Positions 35,643 through 43,509 of a stretch of DNA of 50,431 nt are shown here, one piece after another. The stretch is from positions 1 through 50,431 of the forward strand of contig CAZGWK010000022.1 of the NCBI GenBank assembly GCA_964529285.1. Reading direction: 5' to 3'. The notes below the pieces were generated by a model, which worked only from the letters and a program-made list of their open reading frames with translations, was not told the origin of the DNA and did no database searches. Every line of letters begins with the position of its first letter. Positions within the stretch are counted from its first letter, which is position 1. The translations under genes and the position numbers were made by a program. The DNA is from SURF-21 sp964529285 (lineage in GTDB: Bacteria; Actinomycetota; Geothermincolia; Geothermincolales; RBG-13-55-18).

Positions 35643-36556
35643 AATCCGGAAGCAACCTGGAACGCGTACTGGATGCGGGCCATTTCGCAGTCACGGCTGA
35701 GATAGGCCCGCCGAAAAGCGGATCGGCGAGGGTGGTAGAAGCTCACGGCGAGGAAATCGGCCATGCCGCCGACGCTTTTAACGTAACCGACCACCAGACG
35801 GGCGTGGTAAGACTTTGCAGCCTGGCCTCCTGCGCCATATTGCGCCGCATGGGGCTCGATGCCGTAATGCAGACGCTGTGCAGGGATGCCAACCGCATCA
35901 GACTGCAAGGCGATATCCTGGGAGCGGTGGCGCTGGATATCAAAAACGTCCTGTGCCTCTCGGGTGACCACGTGAAGTTCGGCAATCACCCCGAGGCGAA
36001 GGGGGTCTTCGACATCGATTCCATGCAGTTGCTACAGGCCGTGAGGACGATGCGAGACGAGCGCAAGTTCATCTGCGGGGAGGAGGTGGCGGGTGAGGTC
36101 CCACTTTTCATCGGGGCAGTGGAGAACCCCTATGCCGATCCTTTCGAGTTTCGCACCGCCAGGCTGGCCAAGAAGGTTGAGGCCGGCGCGGATTTCATCC
36201 AGACCCAGGCTGTCTATGACGTAGCGAAGTTCGCTCGCTGGATGGAGGAGATCTGCGATGCGGGCTTGGACAAGAAAACACATATCCTGGCGGGGATTAT
36301 TCCCGTAAAGTCCGTCGGTATGGCAAGATATATGAAAAAGTTCGTCTCGGGGGTGGAGATACCCGACGAGATGATAAGCAGGCTGGAGGATGCGAAGGAT
36401 GTCAAAGAGGAAGGAATAGACCTCATCCTTGAGATCATCGACCAGGTAAAACAGATAAAGGGCGTTCACGGCATCCATGTCCAAGCTGTGGGATGGGAAG
36501 AGATAGTGCCTGAGATCATGGAAAGAGCGGGACTGTTACCGCGGCCGGTGCTATAA
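35639..36556 (+). CDS. metF: MetF: methylenetetrahydrofolate reductase
   Basis: A 305-residue FAD-containing TIM-barrel enzyme that reduces methylene-tetrahydrofolate to methyl-tetrahydrofolate. Family signatures: TAEIGPPKS at the start, DAFNVTDHQ, QTLCRDANR, NVLCLSGDHVKFGNHP, and EAGADFIQTQAVYD. Length is typical for acetogen MetF. The start is a TTG at 35639, overlapping the kinase stop and preceded by GGAGG at 35627-35631. With MetV it forms the methyl branch reductase; with fdhA it supports CO2 reduction or methyl oxidation. Formyl-THF synthetase and FolD are not in this window. Confidence 0.93.
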   Translation: MKSGSNLERVLDAGHFAVTAEIGPPKSGSARVVEAHGEEIGHAADAFNVTDHQTGVVRLCSLASCAILRRMGLDAVMQTLCRDANRIRLQGDILGAVALDIKNVLCLSGDHVKFGNHPEAKGVFDIDSMQLLQAVRTMRDERKFICGEEVAGEVPLFIGAVENPYADPFEFRTARLAKKVEAGADFIQTQAVYDVAKFARWMEEICDAGLDKKTHILAGIIPVKSVGMARYMKKFVSGVEIPDEMISRLEDAKDVKEEGIDLILEIIDQVKQIKGVHGIHVQAVGWEEIVPEIMERAGLLPRPVL

Positions 36557-36570
36557 GGAGGTGCAGATAG

Positions 36571-36966
36571 ATGGCGGCAAAGATCTTGATCGTTGACGAC
36601 GACCCGGACATCGTAGATGCCCTTTACGTTCTGCTCGAGGGGGAGGGCTACGATGTCGTATCGGCCAGTGATGGAGAGGAGGGCCTGGCGCGCATCAAGG
36701 AGGAGAACCCGGACCTGATCATCCTCGACCTGCTTATGCCCAAGCTCGACGGCTACGGTGTGTGCAAGACGCTGCAGGACCCCCGCTGGTCCAAGTGGAA
36801 GGACGTCCCCATCCTCGTTTTGACTTCCGTGCGGGAAGAAGCCAGCCAGCGCCGCTACGAGCTGGAAACGGGCATGCGTATGGACGTGGACGATTATGTG
36901 GAGAAACCCATCAATCCCGACGTGGTGATGGAAAGGGTAAACAAGATATTGGCAAGGAAGGGATAG
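36571..36966 (+). CDS. Single-domain response regulator
   Basis: A 131-residue receiver domain with no output domain. The acidic pocket (VDDDPD), phospho-accepting Asp53 (LIILDLLMPKLDG), the conserved Thr/Ser (VLTS) and the lysine (DDYVEKPINP) are intact. An insert with DPRWSKWKDVP is longer than usual. It follows metF by 14 bases with AAGGAGGTGCAG as ribosome binding site, so is part of the operon. It probably relays phosphate from the GAF kinase to another protein, not to DNA. Confidence 0.9.
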   Translation: MAAKILIVDDDPDIVDALYVLLEGEGYDVVSASDGEEGLARIKEENPDLIILDLLMPKLDGYGVCKTLQDPRWSKWKDVPILVLTSVREEASQRRYELETGMRMDVDDYVEKPINPDVVMERVNKILARKG

Positions 36967-37068
36967 AAGCGTTTACTTCTTCCTCGAGGTGGGAAAAAAG
37001 TTAATAACAGTCTGGGCCTATAGATGGGGAGCGGCAGTCGCGGAGAACAACCAAAGGAGGGGGCGAAG

Positions 37069-37449
37069 ATGAAGAAGATCCTACTCGTGGACGATGACAA
37101 AGATTTCGTCGAGTCGACACGCACGTTGTTGGAGGAGAAATATGAGGTTGTCGTAGCCTACGATGGAGACGAGGGCATAGCCAAGGCGAAGAAGGAGAAA
37201 CCCGACCTGATCATCCTGGACGTGATCATGCCGGTCGAGGACGGTTTTACGGCCGCAGACGAGATCGCAGGCGATGAAGAACTGAAGATGATTCCCCTCA
37301 TGCTCCTCACCAGCTTCGGCTCGCGCATGACCAAGGAGACCGAGATTCCGCGCAGTAGGGGCATGGAGGTATCCGCCGACGACTACGTGGAGAAACCTGT
37401 CGAACCAGATGCGCTGCTGGAAAACGTAAAAAAACTTATCGGAGACTGA
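37069..37449 (+). CDS. Single-domain response regulator
   Basis: A 126-residue stand-alone receiver. VDDDKDF, Asp51 in IILDVIMPVEDGFT, LLTSFGS and the DDYVEKPVEP lysine are present. AAAGGAGG before the ATG at 37069 supports the start over an upstream in-frame ATG at 37024. It is the last gene before the terminator at 37495. Two adjacent receivers without output domains and one kinase suggest a phosphorelay or phosphate sink controlling the formate/folate pathway or motility; that is an inference. Confidence 0.9.
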   Translation: MKKILLVDDDKDFVESTRTLLEEKYEVVVAYDGDEGIAKAKKEKPDLIILDVIMPVEDGFTAADEIAGDEELKMIPLMLLTSFGSRMTKETEIPRSRGMEVSADDYVEKPVEPDALLENVKKLIGD

Positions 37450-37494
37450 TGCGGCTGGCCCCGATCGGCCATGGGCTGCCGGGAAATACGCACT

Positions 37495-37519
37495 AAGGCG
37501 CTGGGTTCAGCGCCTTTTT
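37495..37519 (+). terminator. Strong rho-independent terminator of the fdhA-metF operon
   Basis: AAGGCGCTG, loop GGTT, CAGCGCCTT, then continuing T residues. The nine-base stem is perfect. It separates the operon from the nitroreductase gene. Confidence 0.9.
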
Positions 37520-37594
37520 CACAAACAGGGCAAATAAGCCTGTGCTATCCTTTGTAGAAACAGAGGAATGTAGAAAAGGTTGAGGGGGAAAGCG

Positions 37595-38707
37595 ATGGAA
37601 CAGACAAAGACGGCGACACGGGACTATCCCTCTTATTCGGAAACACCGTGGGAATTGTGGGAGACCCTCTATGCGCGCAGGTCTCACCGTAAATACCTCC
37701 CGGGAAAAATAGACGAAGACGTGCTGGTGCGGTTGGAGGAAACGGCGAGCCTGGCGGTTTCCGTGCGCGGTGCTGAAGAGGGAAGCCTAAAAGTGGTAAC
37801 CGACAAGACGGTTGTGGACAGGATAAAGCAGCGCCTGCACAAGGGAATGCAGGGCAAGATAAACCTGTGGCTCAACAGGTCGCCGGTAGCAGGGTTTCTG
37901 GCGCTGGCCCTGCCCAAGCAAGACACGCGGAGCGAGAGGCCGCAGGAGCTGCCGCTTGCTGCAATGGCGGCAGAGGACGTAGTTCTCTGGCTGACGGAGA
38001 AGGGGCTGGGGACCTGCTGGTTGGGGGGACTGAGCCAAAGAGAAGTAAGGCAAGCCCTGGGCCTCGGCAAGGACTTGTTCGTAGCAGGGGTCATACCCTT
38101 CGGGATACCAAAGCCGCAAGTGAAGGCGAGAGATATCGACCACATGATGTACAGGCGTATATCGAGGAAACGCAAACCGCTTTCCGACATCGCTTATCTC
38201 GAGAACATGGAAAGGCCTTACACAGAGCCGCGAATCGAAAAAAGGCCCTTCTCAGCCTCGAGCGTCCAGGATGTCGCCGGTCTGTTGCGGCAGATGCGGG
38301 ACAGGGACAAGAGCAGTGCCGATGCCCCCCTCGATCTCGCCGTCGACGCGTGTTTCGAGGCGGCCCGCATCGCACCCAGCGCGGGCAACACCCAGAAGTG
38401 GCATTTCGTGGCGGTATCGCAAAGCGAGGCATGCAGCAAGCTGGCGGAGGCATGCGGCGTAGAGAACGCCTGGAGGGTGGCGATAGTGGGGATGGGAGAC
38501 GTCGATACCGGATTTCTCTACGAGAAAATGGAGAAGCCTTTCTGGATGATCGACCTGCCCATCGCCTTCTCCCAGATGTCGCTCATGGCCGCCTCCATGG
38601 ACCTCGCGGTGGACCTGGGAATGAAGGGGATAGACGAGAAGGCGGTGAACGCGCTCGTGGGCCTGGAGCCAACGCTGCGGGCCGTGGGCGTAATGGGCAT
38701 ACGCTGA
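37595..38707 (+). CDS. Double nitroreductase-family flavoprotein
   Basis: A 370-residue protein containing two nitroreductase-fold domains in tandem. The first begins LYARRSHRKYLPG and includes AAEDVVLWLTEKGLGTCWLG; the second has ACFEAARIAPSAGNTQKWHF and ends GMKGIDEKAVNALVG. FMN-binding nitroreductases normally work as homodimers with the active site at the interface; the fused form probably makes one pseudo-dimer. The second half carries the more complete S/N-rich flavin motif. GAGGGGG supports the ATG at 37595. The gene stands between a terminator and the ABC transporter. Substrate not known. Confidence 0.78.
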   Translation: MEQTKTATRDYPSYSETPWELWETLYARRSHRKYLPGKIDEDVLVRLEETASLAVSVRGAEEGSLKVVTDKTVVDRIKQRLHKGMQGKINLWLNRSPVAGFLALALPKQDTRSERPQELPLAAMAAEDVVLWLTEKGLGTCWLGGLSQREVRQALGLGKDLFVAGVIPFGIPKPQVKARDIDHMMYRRISRKRKPLSDIAYLENMERPYTEPRIEKRPFSASSVQDVAGLLRQMRDRDKSSADAPLDLAVDACFEAARIAPSAGNTQKWHFVAVSQSEACSKLAEACGVENAWRVAIVGMGDVDTGFLYEKMEKPFWMIDLPIAFSQMSLMAASMDLAVDLGMKGIDEKAVNALVGLEPTLRAVGVMGIR

Positions 38708-38753
38708 GCATCTTCAGGGCGAATGACGGATCACGCAGGGGGCGTCCCCCGGT

Positions 38754-38782
38754 TTGTCTTGAAGGGAGAATATATATATAAT
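38754..38782 (+). promoter_or_regulatory. Sigma-70-type promoter of the amino-acid ABC transporter
   Basis: TTGTCT (38754-38759), 17-base spacer, TATAAT (38777-38782). The -10 is consensus, and the start codon lies 38 bases after it. A short GGGGG/CCCCC hairpin (38738-38750) just upstream may end the nitroreductase transcript. Confidence 0.7.
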
Positions 38783-38819
38783 TTCAGCGTTGCCGAGTCT
38801 CATGGTCAAGGGAGGGAAG

Positions 38820-39638
38820 ATGAGGAAAAAAAGTCTACTTGTGGTTCTGGTACTCATGCTCGCCATGGTCCTTGCCGCCGCGGCCCTGGTGGCGGGATGT
38901 GGCGAGGAGGAAGAGGAGCCAGAGGAGAAAAACGGAGAGGTGACCACGGTTACCACCATCGAGGAGGGCAAACTACTTATGGGGAGCGACACCACCTATC
39001 CGCCCTTCGAGAGCATCGAGGACGGAGAGGCCGTGGGATTCGACGTGGACGTCGCCGCGGAGATCGCTGATCGTCTGGGGCTCGAGCTCGAAGTGGTCAC
39101 CACGGCCTGGGAGGGTATAATCCCCGGCTTGAAGACCGACAAGTACGACATCATCATGTCCGCCATGACCATCACCGACGAGCGTCTGGAGGAGATCGAT
39201 TTCAGCGACCCATACATTGACTCCAACCAGTCCATATGTGTGGCCAACGATAACGAGGACATAATGGGGCCCGACGACCTCGAAGGCAAGATAGTCGGCG
39301 TTCAGGTGGACACCACCGGCCAGTTCACCGCCGAAGATATACCGGGCATCGCCGAGATCAGGAAGTTCGATACCATTCTACTCGCTTTCCAGGACCTGGA
39401 GTTGGGCAGGATCGACGCTATCATGAACGACTACCCCGTGAACTCCTGGATCAGCAAGACGCGGGGCAACACCAAGGTAGTCGATACGATCATGACCGAT
39501 GAATCGTATGGAATCGGCGTCAAAAAGGGCAACGACGCCCTTCTGGAGGCGATAAACGACGCCATCGCGGAGATGATGCAGGACGGCACCTACGACGAGA
39601 TCTTCGAGAAGTGGTTCGGGGTGCAGGAGGCGGAATAA
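38820..39638 (+). CDS. Amino-acid ABC transporter substrate-binding lipoprotein
   Basis: A 272-residue extracytoplasmic binding protein of the polar amino-acid uptake family. The N-terminus is a lipoprotein signal ending in LVAGC, followed by a Glu-rich linker (GEEEEEPEEK). The binding domain shows GSDTTYPPFESIEDGEAVGF, DIIMSAMTITDERLEEIDFS, and GVQVDTTGQ. Glu, Asp or Gln-type ligands are typical. The start at 38820 has GGGAGGG upstream; an earlier in-frame codon at 38790 lies between promoter and ribosome binding site. The permease and ATPase follow in order. Confidence 0.9.
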   Translation: MRKKSLLVVLVLMLAMVLAAAALVAGCGEEEEEPEEKNGEVTTVTTIEEGKLLMGSDTTYPPFESIEDGEAVGFDVDVAAEIADRLGLELEVVTTAWEGIIPGLKTDKYDIIMSAMTITDERLEEIDFSDPYIDSNQSICVANDNEDIMGPDDLEGKIVGVQVDTTGQFTAEDIPGIAEIRKFDTILLAFQDLELGRIDAIMNDYPVNSWISKTRGNTKVVDTIMTDESYGIGVKKGNDALLEAINDAIAEMMQDGTYDEIFEKWFGVQEAE

Positions 39639-39704
39639 CGGGCAGGGGGTTTGGGTTCTCCGATATCCCGAGCCCCGTTGCGATATGTTGAGACGTGGAA
39701 TCAG

Positions 39705-39728
39705 GGCCTGCATCTGCAGATGCAGGCC
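39705..39728. terminator. 24-bp perfect palindrome between binding protein and permease genes
   Basis: GGCCTGCATCTG and its exact complement directly adjoin, followed by TTTCAT. As RNA this would make a stable hairpin with a short T tract. It may terminate part of the transcripts or protect the upstream mRNA, giving more binding protein than permease. Confidence 0.5.
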
Positions 39729-39756
39729 TTTCATCTTCTGTTGGAGGTGACAGGAG

Positions 39757-40527
39757 ATCGAAGACGATAATGAGAAACGCCTGTACTGGATCCTGGGTAT
39801 CCTGATCGCCGTAGGGCTCATAGCCTTCCTCTCCGTTTACTTCACTTCCTTTGAGGGTGGAAAGAGATTCGCCCACGAATTCTTCAACTGGGAGATACTG
39901 AAGAAGTCCATGCCGGACCTTCTCAGGGGACTTACGGTAACCCTGCGCCTGGCCCTGGTTTCGGAGGCTTGCATCCTGGTCTTAGGCCTGATAATTGCCC
40001 TGATAAGGATATCGAGAATTCCGACCCTGCGCGTACTGGCGGCAGTATATGTAGACGTCATACGCGGAGTGCCGCTGATCCTGCAGATCGTTATCGTATA
40101 TTTCGGCACCGCCTACCTGGGGATCAACTTGACCCGGTTCGTGGCAGGAGTGATAGCGCTAACCATCTGTTATTCGGCGTACGAGGCCGAGATATTCAGG
40201 GCCGGCATCGAATCCATACATAAAGGCCAGATGGAGGCGGCCCGTTCCCTGGGCATGGGTTATTTCAAGGCTATGCGTTACGTGGTCCTGCCGCAGGCGA
40301 TCCGAAACGTCATCCCGCCTCTTTCCAACGAGTTCATAGCCCTGGTGAAGGATACGTCACTGGTGGCGGTTATCGCGCTTCCGGAAGTATTTCACGTGGG
40401 AAGAGAAAAGCTGGGTTTCTACTTCAACGTCACGCCCCTGGTGGGAGTAGCGATATGCTATCTTATGATCACCATACCCATGATGCGCCTGGTGCAGTAC
40501 ATAAACAAGAAGATGACGATAGAGTGA
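39757..40527 (+). CDS. Amino-acid ABC transporter permease
   Basis: An integral membrane subunit of the His/Glu/Gln/Arg/opine permease family. RGVPLILQIVIVYFG and the EAA loop AARSLGMGYFKAMRYVVLPQ, which contacts the ATPase, are clear. The first ATG is at 39910, but the same frame is open upstream to 39751 and encodes LYWILGILIAVGLIAFLSVY, a plausible first membrane segment. A strong GGAGGTGA at 39743-39750 fits an ATC codon at 39757, so a rare ATC start (256 residues) is possible; the conservative form (205 residues) starts at 39910. The ATPase follows after 108 bases. Confidence 0.8.
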   Translation: MEDDNEKRLYWILGILIAVGLIAFLSVYFTSFEGGKRFAHEFFNWEILKKSMPDLLRGLTVTLRLALVSEACILVLGLIIALIRISRIPTLRVLAAVYVDVIRGVPLILQIVIVYFGTAYLGINLTRFVAGVIALTICYSAYEAEIFRAGIESIHKGQMEAARSLGMGYFKAMRYVVLPQAIRNVIPPLSNEFIALVKDTSLVAVIALPEVFHVGREKLGFYFNVTPLVGVAICYLMITIPMMRLVQYINKKMTIE

Positions 40528-40635
40528 ACGAGGAAAGCGTCTTTCTGCGGCATAAGACCTTTTCTCCCCGAAAGTGGAGGTAGTGATCGAAAGGCGGAAC
40601 AGGAAAGAAGGAGTTGGGGCTTGGAGGAGGCAGTA

Positions 40636-41412
40636 ATGCCGGGGGACCTTCCCGGGGAACCCGATATGGAAAATGATTACATGGTAATCATCGAGGATCT
40701 TCACAAGAGCTTCGGGCACCACGAGGTGCTGCGAGGTATAGACCTTAAAGTCAGGCCTTCGGAAGTACTGGTGATCGTCGGGCCCAGCGGCTCGGGCAAG
40801 AGCACCATGCTGCGCTGCGTCAACGGCCTCGAAAACGCGAGCAGCGGCCATATTTATATCGAGGGCGTCGACATCACCGACCACAAGGTCGATATCAATA
40901 CGATGCGCCAGAAAGTGGGCATCGTGTTCCAGAGCTTCAACCTCTTCCCCCATCTTACCGCTCTGAGCAACGTTACTCTTGCGCCGCTCAAGGTCAGGAA
41001 GATGAACAGGAAGGCGGCTGAGGAGAAGGCGCTTCGCCTGCTGGAAAGGGTAGGCTTGAGGGAAAAGGCCGACGCCTATCCGGCGCACCTGTCCGGAGGG
41101 CAGCAGCAGAGGGTGGCCATCGCCCGCGCCCTGGCCATGGACCCCGACCTCATGCTCTTCGACGAGGTAACCTCCGCCCTCGATCCCGAGCTCGTACAGG
41201 AAGTCCTCGACGTCATGAAGGACCTGGCGAGGGAGGGAATGACCATGCTCGTGGTCACCCACGAGATGGGCTTCGCCAAGGAGGTGGGAGACCGCCTCAT
41301 CTTCATGGACAACGGCGTCATCGTCGAGGAAGGCCCACCGATGGAGATATTCAGCAATCCCAGAAGCCCCCGGGCTATCGATTTCTTCTCCAAGATCCTA
41401 TCTCACCTGTAG
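40636..41412 (+). CDS. Amino-acid ABC transporter ATP-binding protein
   Basis: A 258-residue ATPase of the polar amino-acid uptake family. Walker A GPSGSGKST, Q loop QSFNLFPHLTAL, signature LSGGQQQRVAIARAL, Walker B DLMLFDEVTSALDPE and switch VTHEMGFA are all intact, including the family-specific EVTSALDP in which V replaces P/A. GGAGGAGG lies five bases before the ATG at 40636; a TTG at 40621 is less likely. It energizes the permease encoded upstream. The gene ends 82 bases before the first sequencing gap. Confidence 0.94.
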   Translation: MPGDLPGEPDMENDYMVIIEDLHKSFGHHEVLRGIDLKVRPSEVLVIVGPSGSGKSTMLRCVNGLENASSGHIYIEGVDITDHKVDINTMRQKVGIVFQSFNLFPHLTALSNVTLAPLKVRKMNRKAAEEKALRLLERVGLREKADAYPAHLSGGQQQRVAIARALAMDPDLMLFDEVTSALDPELVQEVLDVMKDLAREGMTMLVVTHEMGFAKEVGDRLIFMDNGVIVEEGPPMEIFSNPRSPRAIDFFSKILSHL

Positions 41413-41494
41413 TATTTGAGGGTGACTTGAAGCACGACGGTCAAGTATTAGCTCATAAGACGGTAAGCTGCATGACGGAAAATCCCATGCAGGA

Positions 41495-41594
41495 NNNNNN
41501 NNNNNNNNNNNNNNNNNNNNNNNNNNNNNNNNNNNNNNNNNNNNNNNNNNNNNNNNNNNNNNNNNNNNNNNNNNNNNNNNNNNNNNNNNNNNNN
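41495..41594. other. Assembly gap (100 N)
   Basis: A block of exactly 100 N, the conventional placeholder. True length is unknown. The bases before it form part of an inverted repeat (CTGCATG at 41468-41474, CATGCAG at 41486-41492). Confidence 0.98.
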
Positions 41595-41653
41595 GCCGTC
41601 TTTTTCCCCATACAATGTCGATATTCTATCACGGTAGGACTTTTCCTATGGGA

Positions 41654-42541
41654 TCATGCCGCCGTCCTTTTTTCGGGCCTTATCTCGGTGATGAGCATCG
41701 CTGCCAGCATGAGGGCACATCCCAGCCAGCCCCTCCAGGTAAGCGTCTCGCCCAGAAGGATTATCCCAAAGATCACCGAGAATACCGGCTCCATGATCAG
41801 CACCACCGAAGTGCGCACGGGAGATATCTCTCGCTGCGCCCAGGCCTGCACGAAGAAAGCCAGGGCTGAGGCAAAAACACCGCATACGGCTATGGTAAGC
41901 CATGCGTAACCATCCGTGGGAAAGGCGAAGTCCTCGAAGATCAGGGCGGAACAGGTCTGGAGCACGGCCACCACCCCCATCTGCAAGAGGGTGAGGAGCA
42001 GCAGGTCGTAGCGCTTCACGAAACGGTCCATGAATATTATGTGCAGCGCGAGGCTGAAGGCGCAGGCCAGCAGGAGGCCGTCCCCAATGTTCATGCCGCT
42101 GCCCGGCTGCAGGGAGAGCATTGCGAGGCCGATGGTCGCCAGGATTACGGACAGGATTGACCTCTTCCTGGGCATCTTGTGAAGGATGAATATGGAGAGG
42201 ATCGGGACGAAGACCACGAACAGCCCGGTTATGAATCCAGCGTTGCCGGCGGTGGTGTATTGCAGGCCGAAGGTCTGAAAGGAATAAGCGCCGTAAAGAA
42301 AAACACCCAGGATAATACCTGCGCCGGCGGTGCCCCGGTCCAGGCGGACCAGCCTTTTCCCGCACACAACGGCTATGACCAGGAAGGCGAGGGTGAAACG
42401 GTAGGACATGAAGACGAAGGGGGGGATGACCTCCAGTGTCTCCTTGACCATGGAGAAAGTGAGGCCCCAGATAACGGTTATGCCCAGCAGCGACAGTTCC
42501 GCCTGTCTCGCCCTGGAAAGGAAACGAACCATACCCGCCAT
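41654..42541 (-). CDS. EamA/DMT-superfamily transporter
   Basis: A 295-residue membrane protein with ten predicted transmembrane segments in two five-segment EamA repeats, for example LSLLGITVIWGLTFSMVK in the first and ALHIIFMDRFVKRYDLLLL at the second. These exporters move metabolites or amino acids. AAAGGAG is upstream of the ATG at 42541; the TTG-type codon at 42562 lacks an independent signal. The gene ends just after the assembly gap and is convergent with the ABC transporter genes. The substrate cannot be given. Confidence 0.85.
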   Translation of the reverse strand: MAGMVRFLSRARQAELSLLGITVIWGLTFSMVKETLEVIPPFVFMSYRFTLAFLVIAVVCGKRLVRLDRGTAGAGIILGVFLYGAYSFQTFGLQYTTAGNAGFITGLFVVFVPILSIFILHKMPRKRSILSVILATIGLAMLSLQPGSGMNIGDGLLLACAFSLALHIIFMDRFVKRYDLLLLTLLQMGVVAVLQTCSALIFEDFAFPTDGYAWLTIAVCGVFASALAFFVQAWAQREISPVRTSVVLIMEPVFSVIFGIILLGETLTWRGWLGCALMLAAMLITEIRPEKRTAA

Positions 42542-42723
42542 GGGGGCTCCTTTGCCGTTCAAGCAAACCGGTCAAGGTTTGAGTGTATTATAAAGGTCAC
42601 GCGGGGAACAGCACCCTTGTGGCCTGGGCGAGGGGGCGGGCTTTGGCCATGAAGGAGGAGAGAATACCTCGCGGGAAACGATTGCAGTTCGAGGTACGCA
42701 AGGATCGAATGGAGGGACGAGGG

Positions 42724-43476
42724 ATGAACGAGGACCTGAGAAGCATTATAGGGGGTTGGCTGAAAGAACGAGTTGACGCCTTCGGGTTCGCTCCCGTGGG
42801 ACGTTTTGCGGAAGCGCCGCAGGAACATCACCCCTCCCTGGTATGCGTGGATGCGGCCTCGGTGATCGTTTACGGCGTCACCGTACCCCGAGCCGTATTG
42901 ACATCGCCTGCATACGGGCTGCATCTCCTGCAGCGCAGTTACCATAGCGCATATCCCTATCTTGACCAGGTCGGCCTGCAGTTGGCCAACCGCATCGAGG
43001 CCGAGGGCTTCGCGGCGGCGCAGATACCGTCCTATGCCCCCATGGTATTCCACGGGGTCGAGCCGTGGGGGCTCATATCCCTAAAACACGCCGCGGCTCT
43101 CGCCGGCGTGGGTGCTTTCGGCCGCAGCGGGATGGTTTATCATCCCCGCTTCGGCTCGCTGCTGCGCCTGGGCGCGGTTGTTACCAGCGCTCCCATGCCG
43201 GGAGATGCGCCCATGCAGGAGGAGCCGTGTCCTTCCGGCTGCATGGCTTGCCAGGAGGCATGCCCGCCAGGTGCTTTTCCCGGAGGCGATTTTCAGAAGA
43301 TGGTTTGTCTCGGCCACGCCATCAAGCACGGTATCTATAAACTGGCCCTCAGCGGACCGGAGGATTTCCAGTATATCGAGCGCATAATCAACACCACCGG
43401 CTACAACTACTGGATAGACTGCGATGAATGCCTGAAATGCTGCCCCTTGAACGAGAATGTCTACCCCCGCAGGTAG
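42724..43476 (+). CDS. QueG-like 4Fe-4S protein
   Basis: A 250-residue iron-sulfur protein related to epoxyqueuosine reductase (QueG/YjeS) but without certainty that it is QueG. A central family segment (SLKHAAALAGVGAFGRSGM, then GSLLRLGAVVT) is followed by two ferredoxin-type motifs: CPSGCMACQEACPPGA and CDECLKCCPLNE. GGAGGGACGAGGG sets the ATG at 42724, although the frame is open to 42583. Corrinoid binding in QueG uses other residues not recognisable here. A second family member is at 45182. It may reduce small molecules or act as an electron carrier. Confidence 0.75.
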   Translation: MNEDLRSIIGGWLKERVDAFGFAPVGRFAEAPQEHHPSLVCVDAASVIVYGVTVPRAVLTSPAYGLHLLQRSYHSAYPYLDQVGLQLANRIEAEGFAAAQIPSYAPMVFHGVEPWGLISLKHAAALAGVGAFGRSGMVYHPRFGSLLRLGAVVTSAPMPGDAPMQEEPCPSGCMACQEACPPGAFPGGDFQKMVCLGHAIKHGIYKLALSGPEDFQYIERIINTTGYNYWIDCDECLKCCPLNENVYPRR

Positions 43477-43509
43477 CGTACCCCGGAACTTATCGCCAGA
43501 GAGGCGAAG

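Noticed and set aside
41468..41492. CTGCATG/CATGCAG hairpin as the ABC operon terminator
   Set aside because: The T tract, if any, is hidden by the gap. It cannot be judged.
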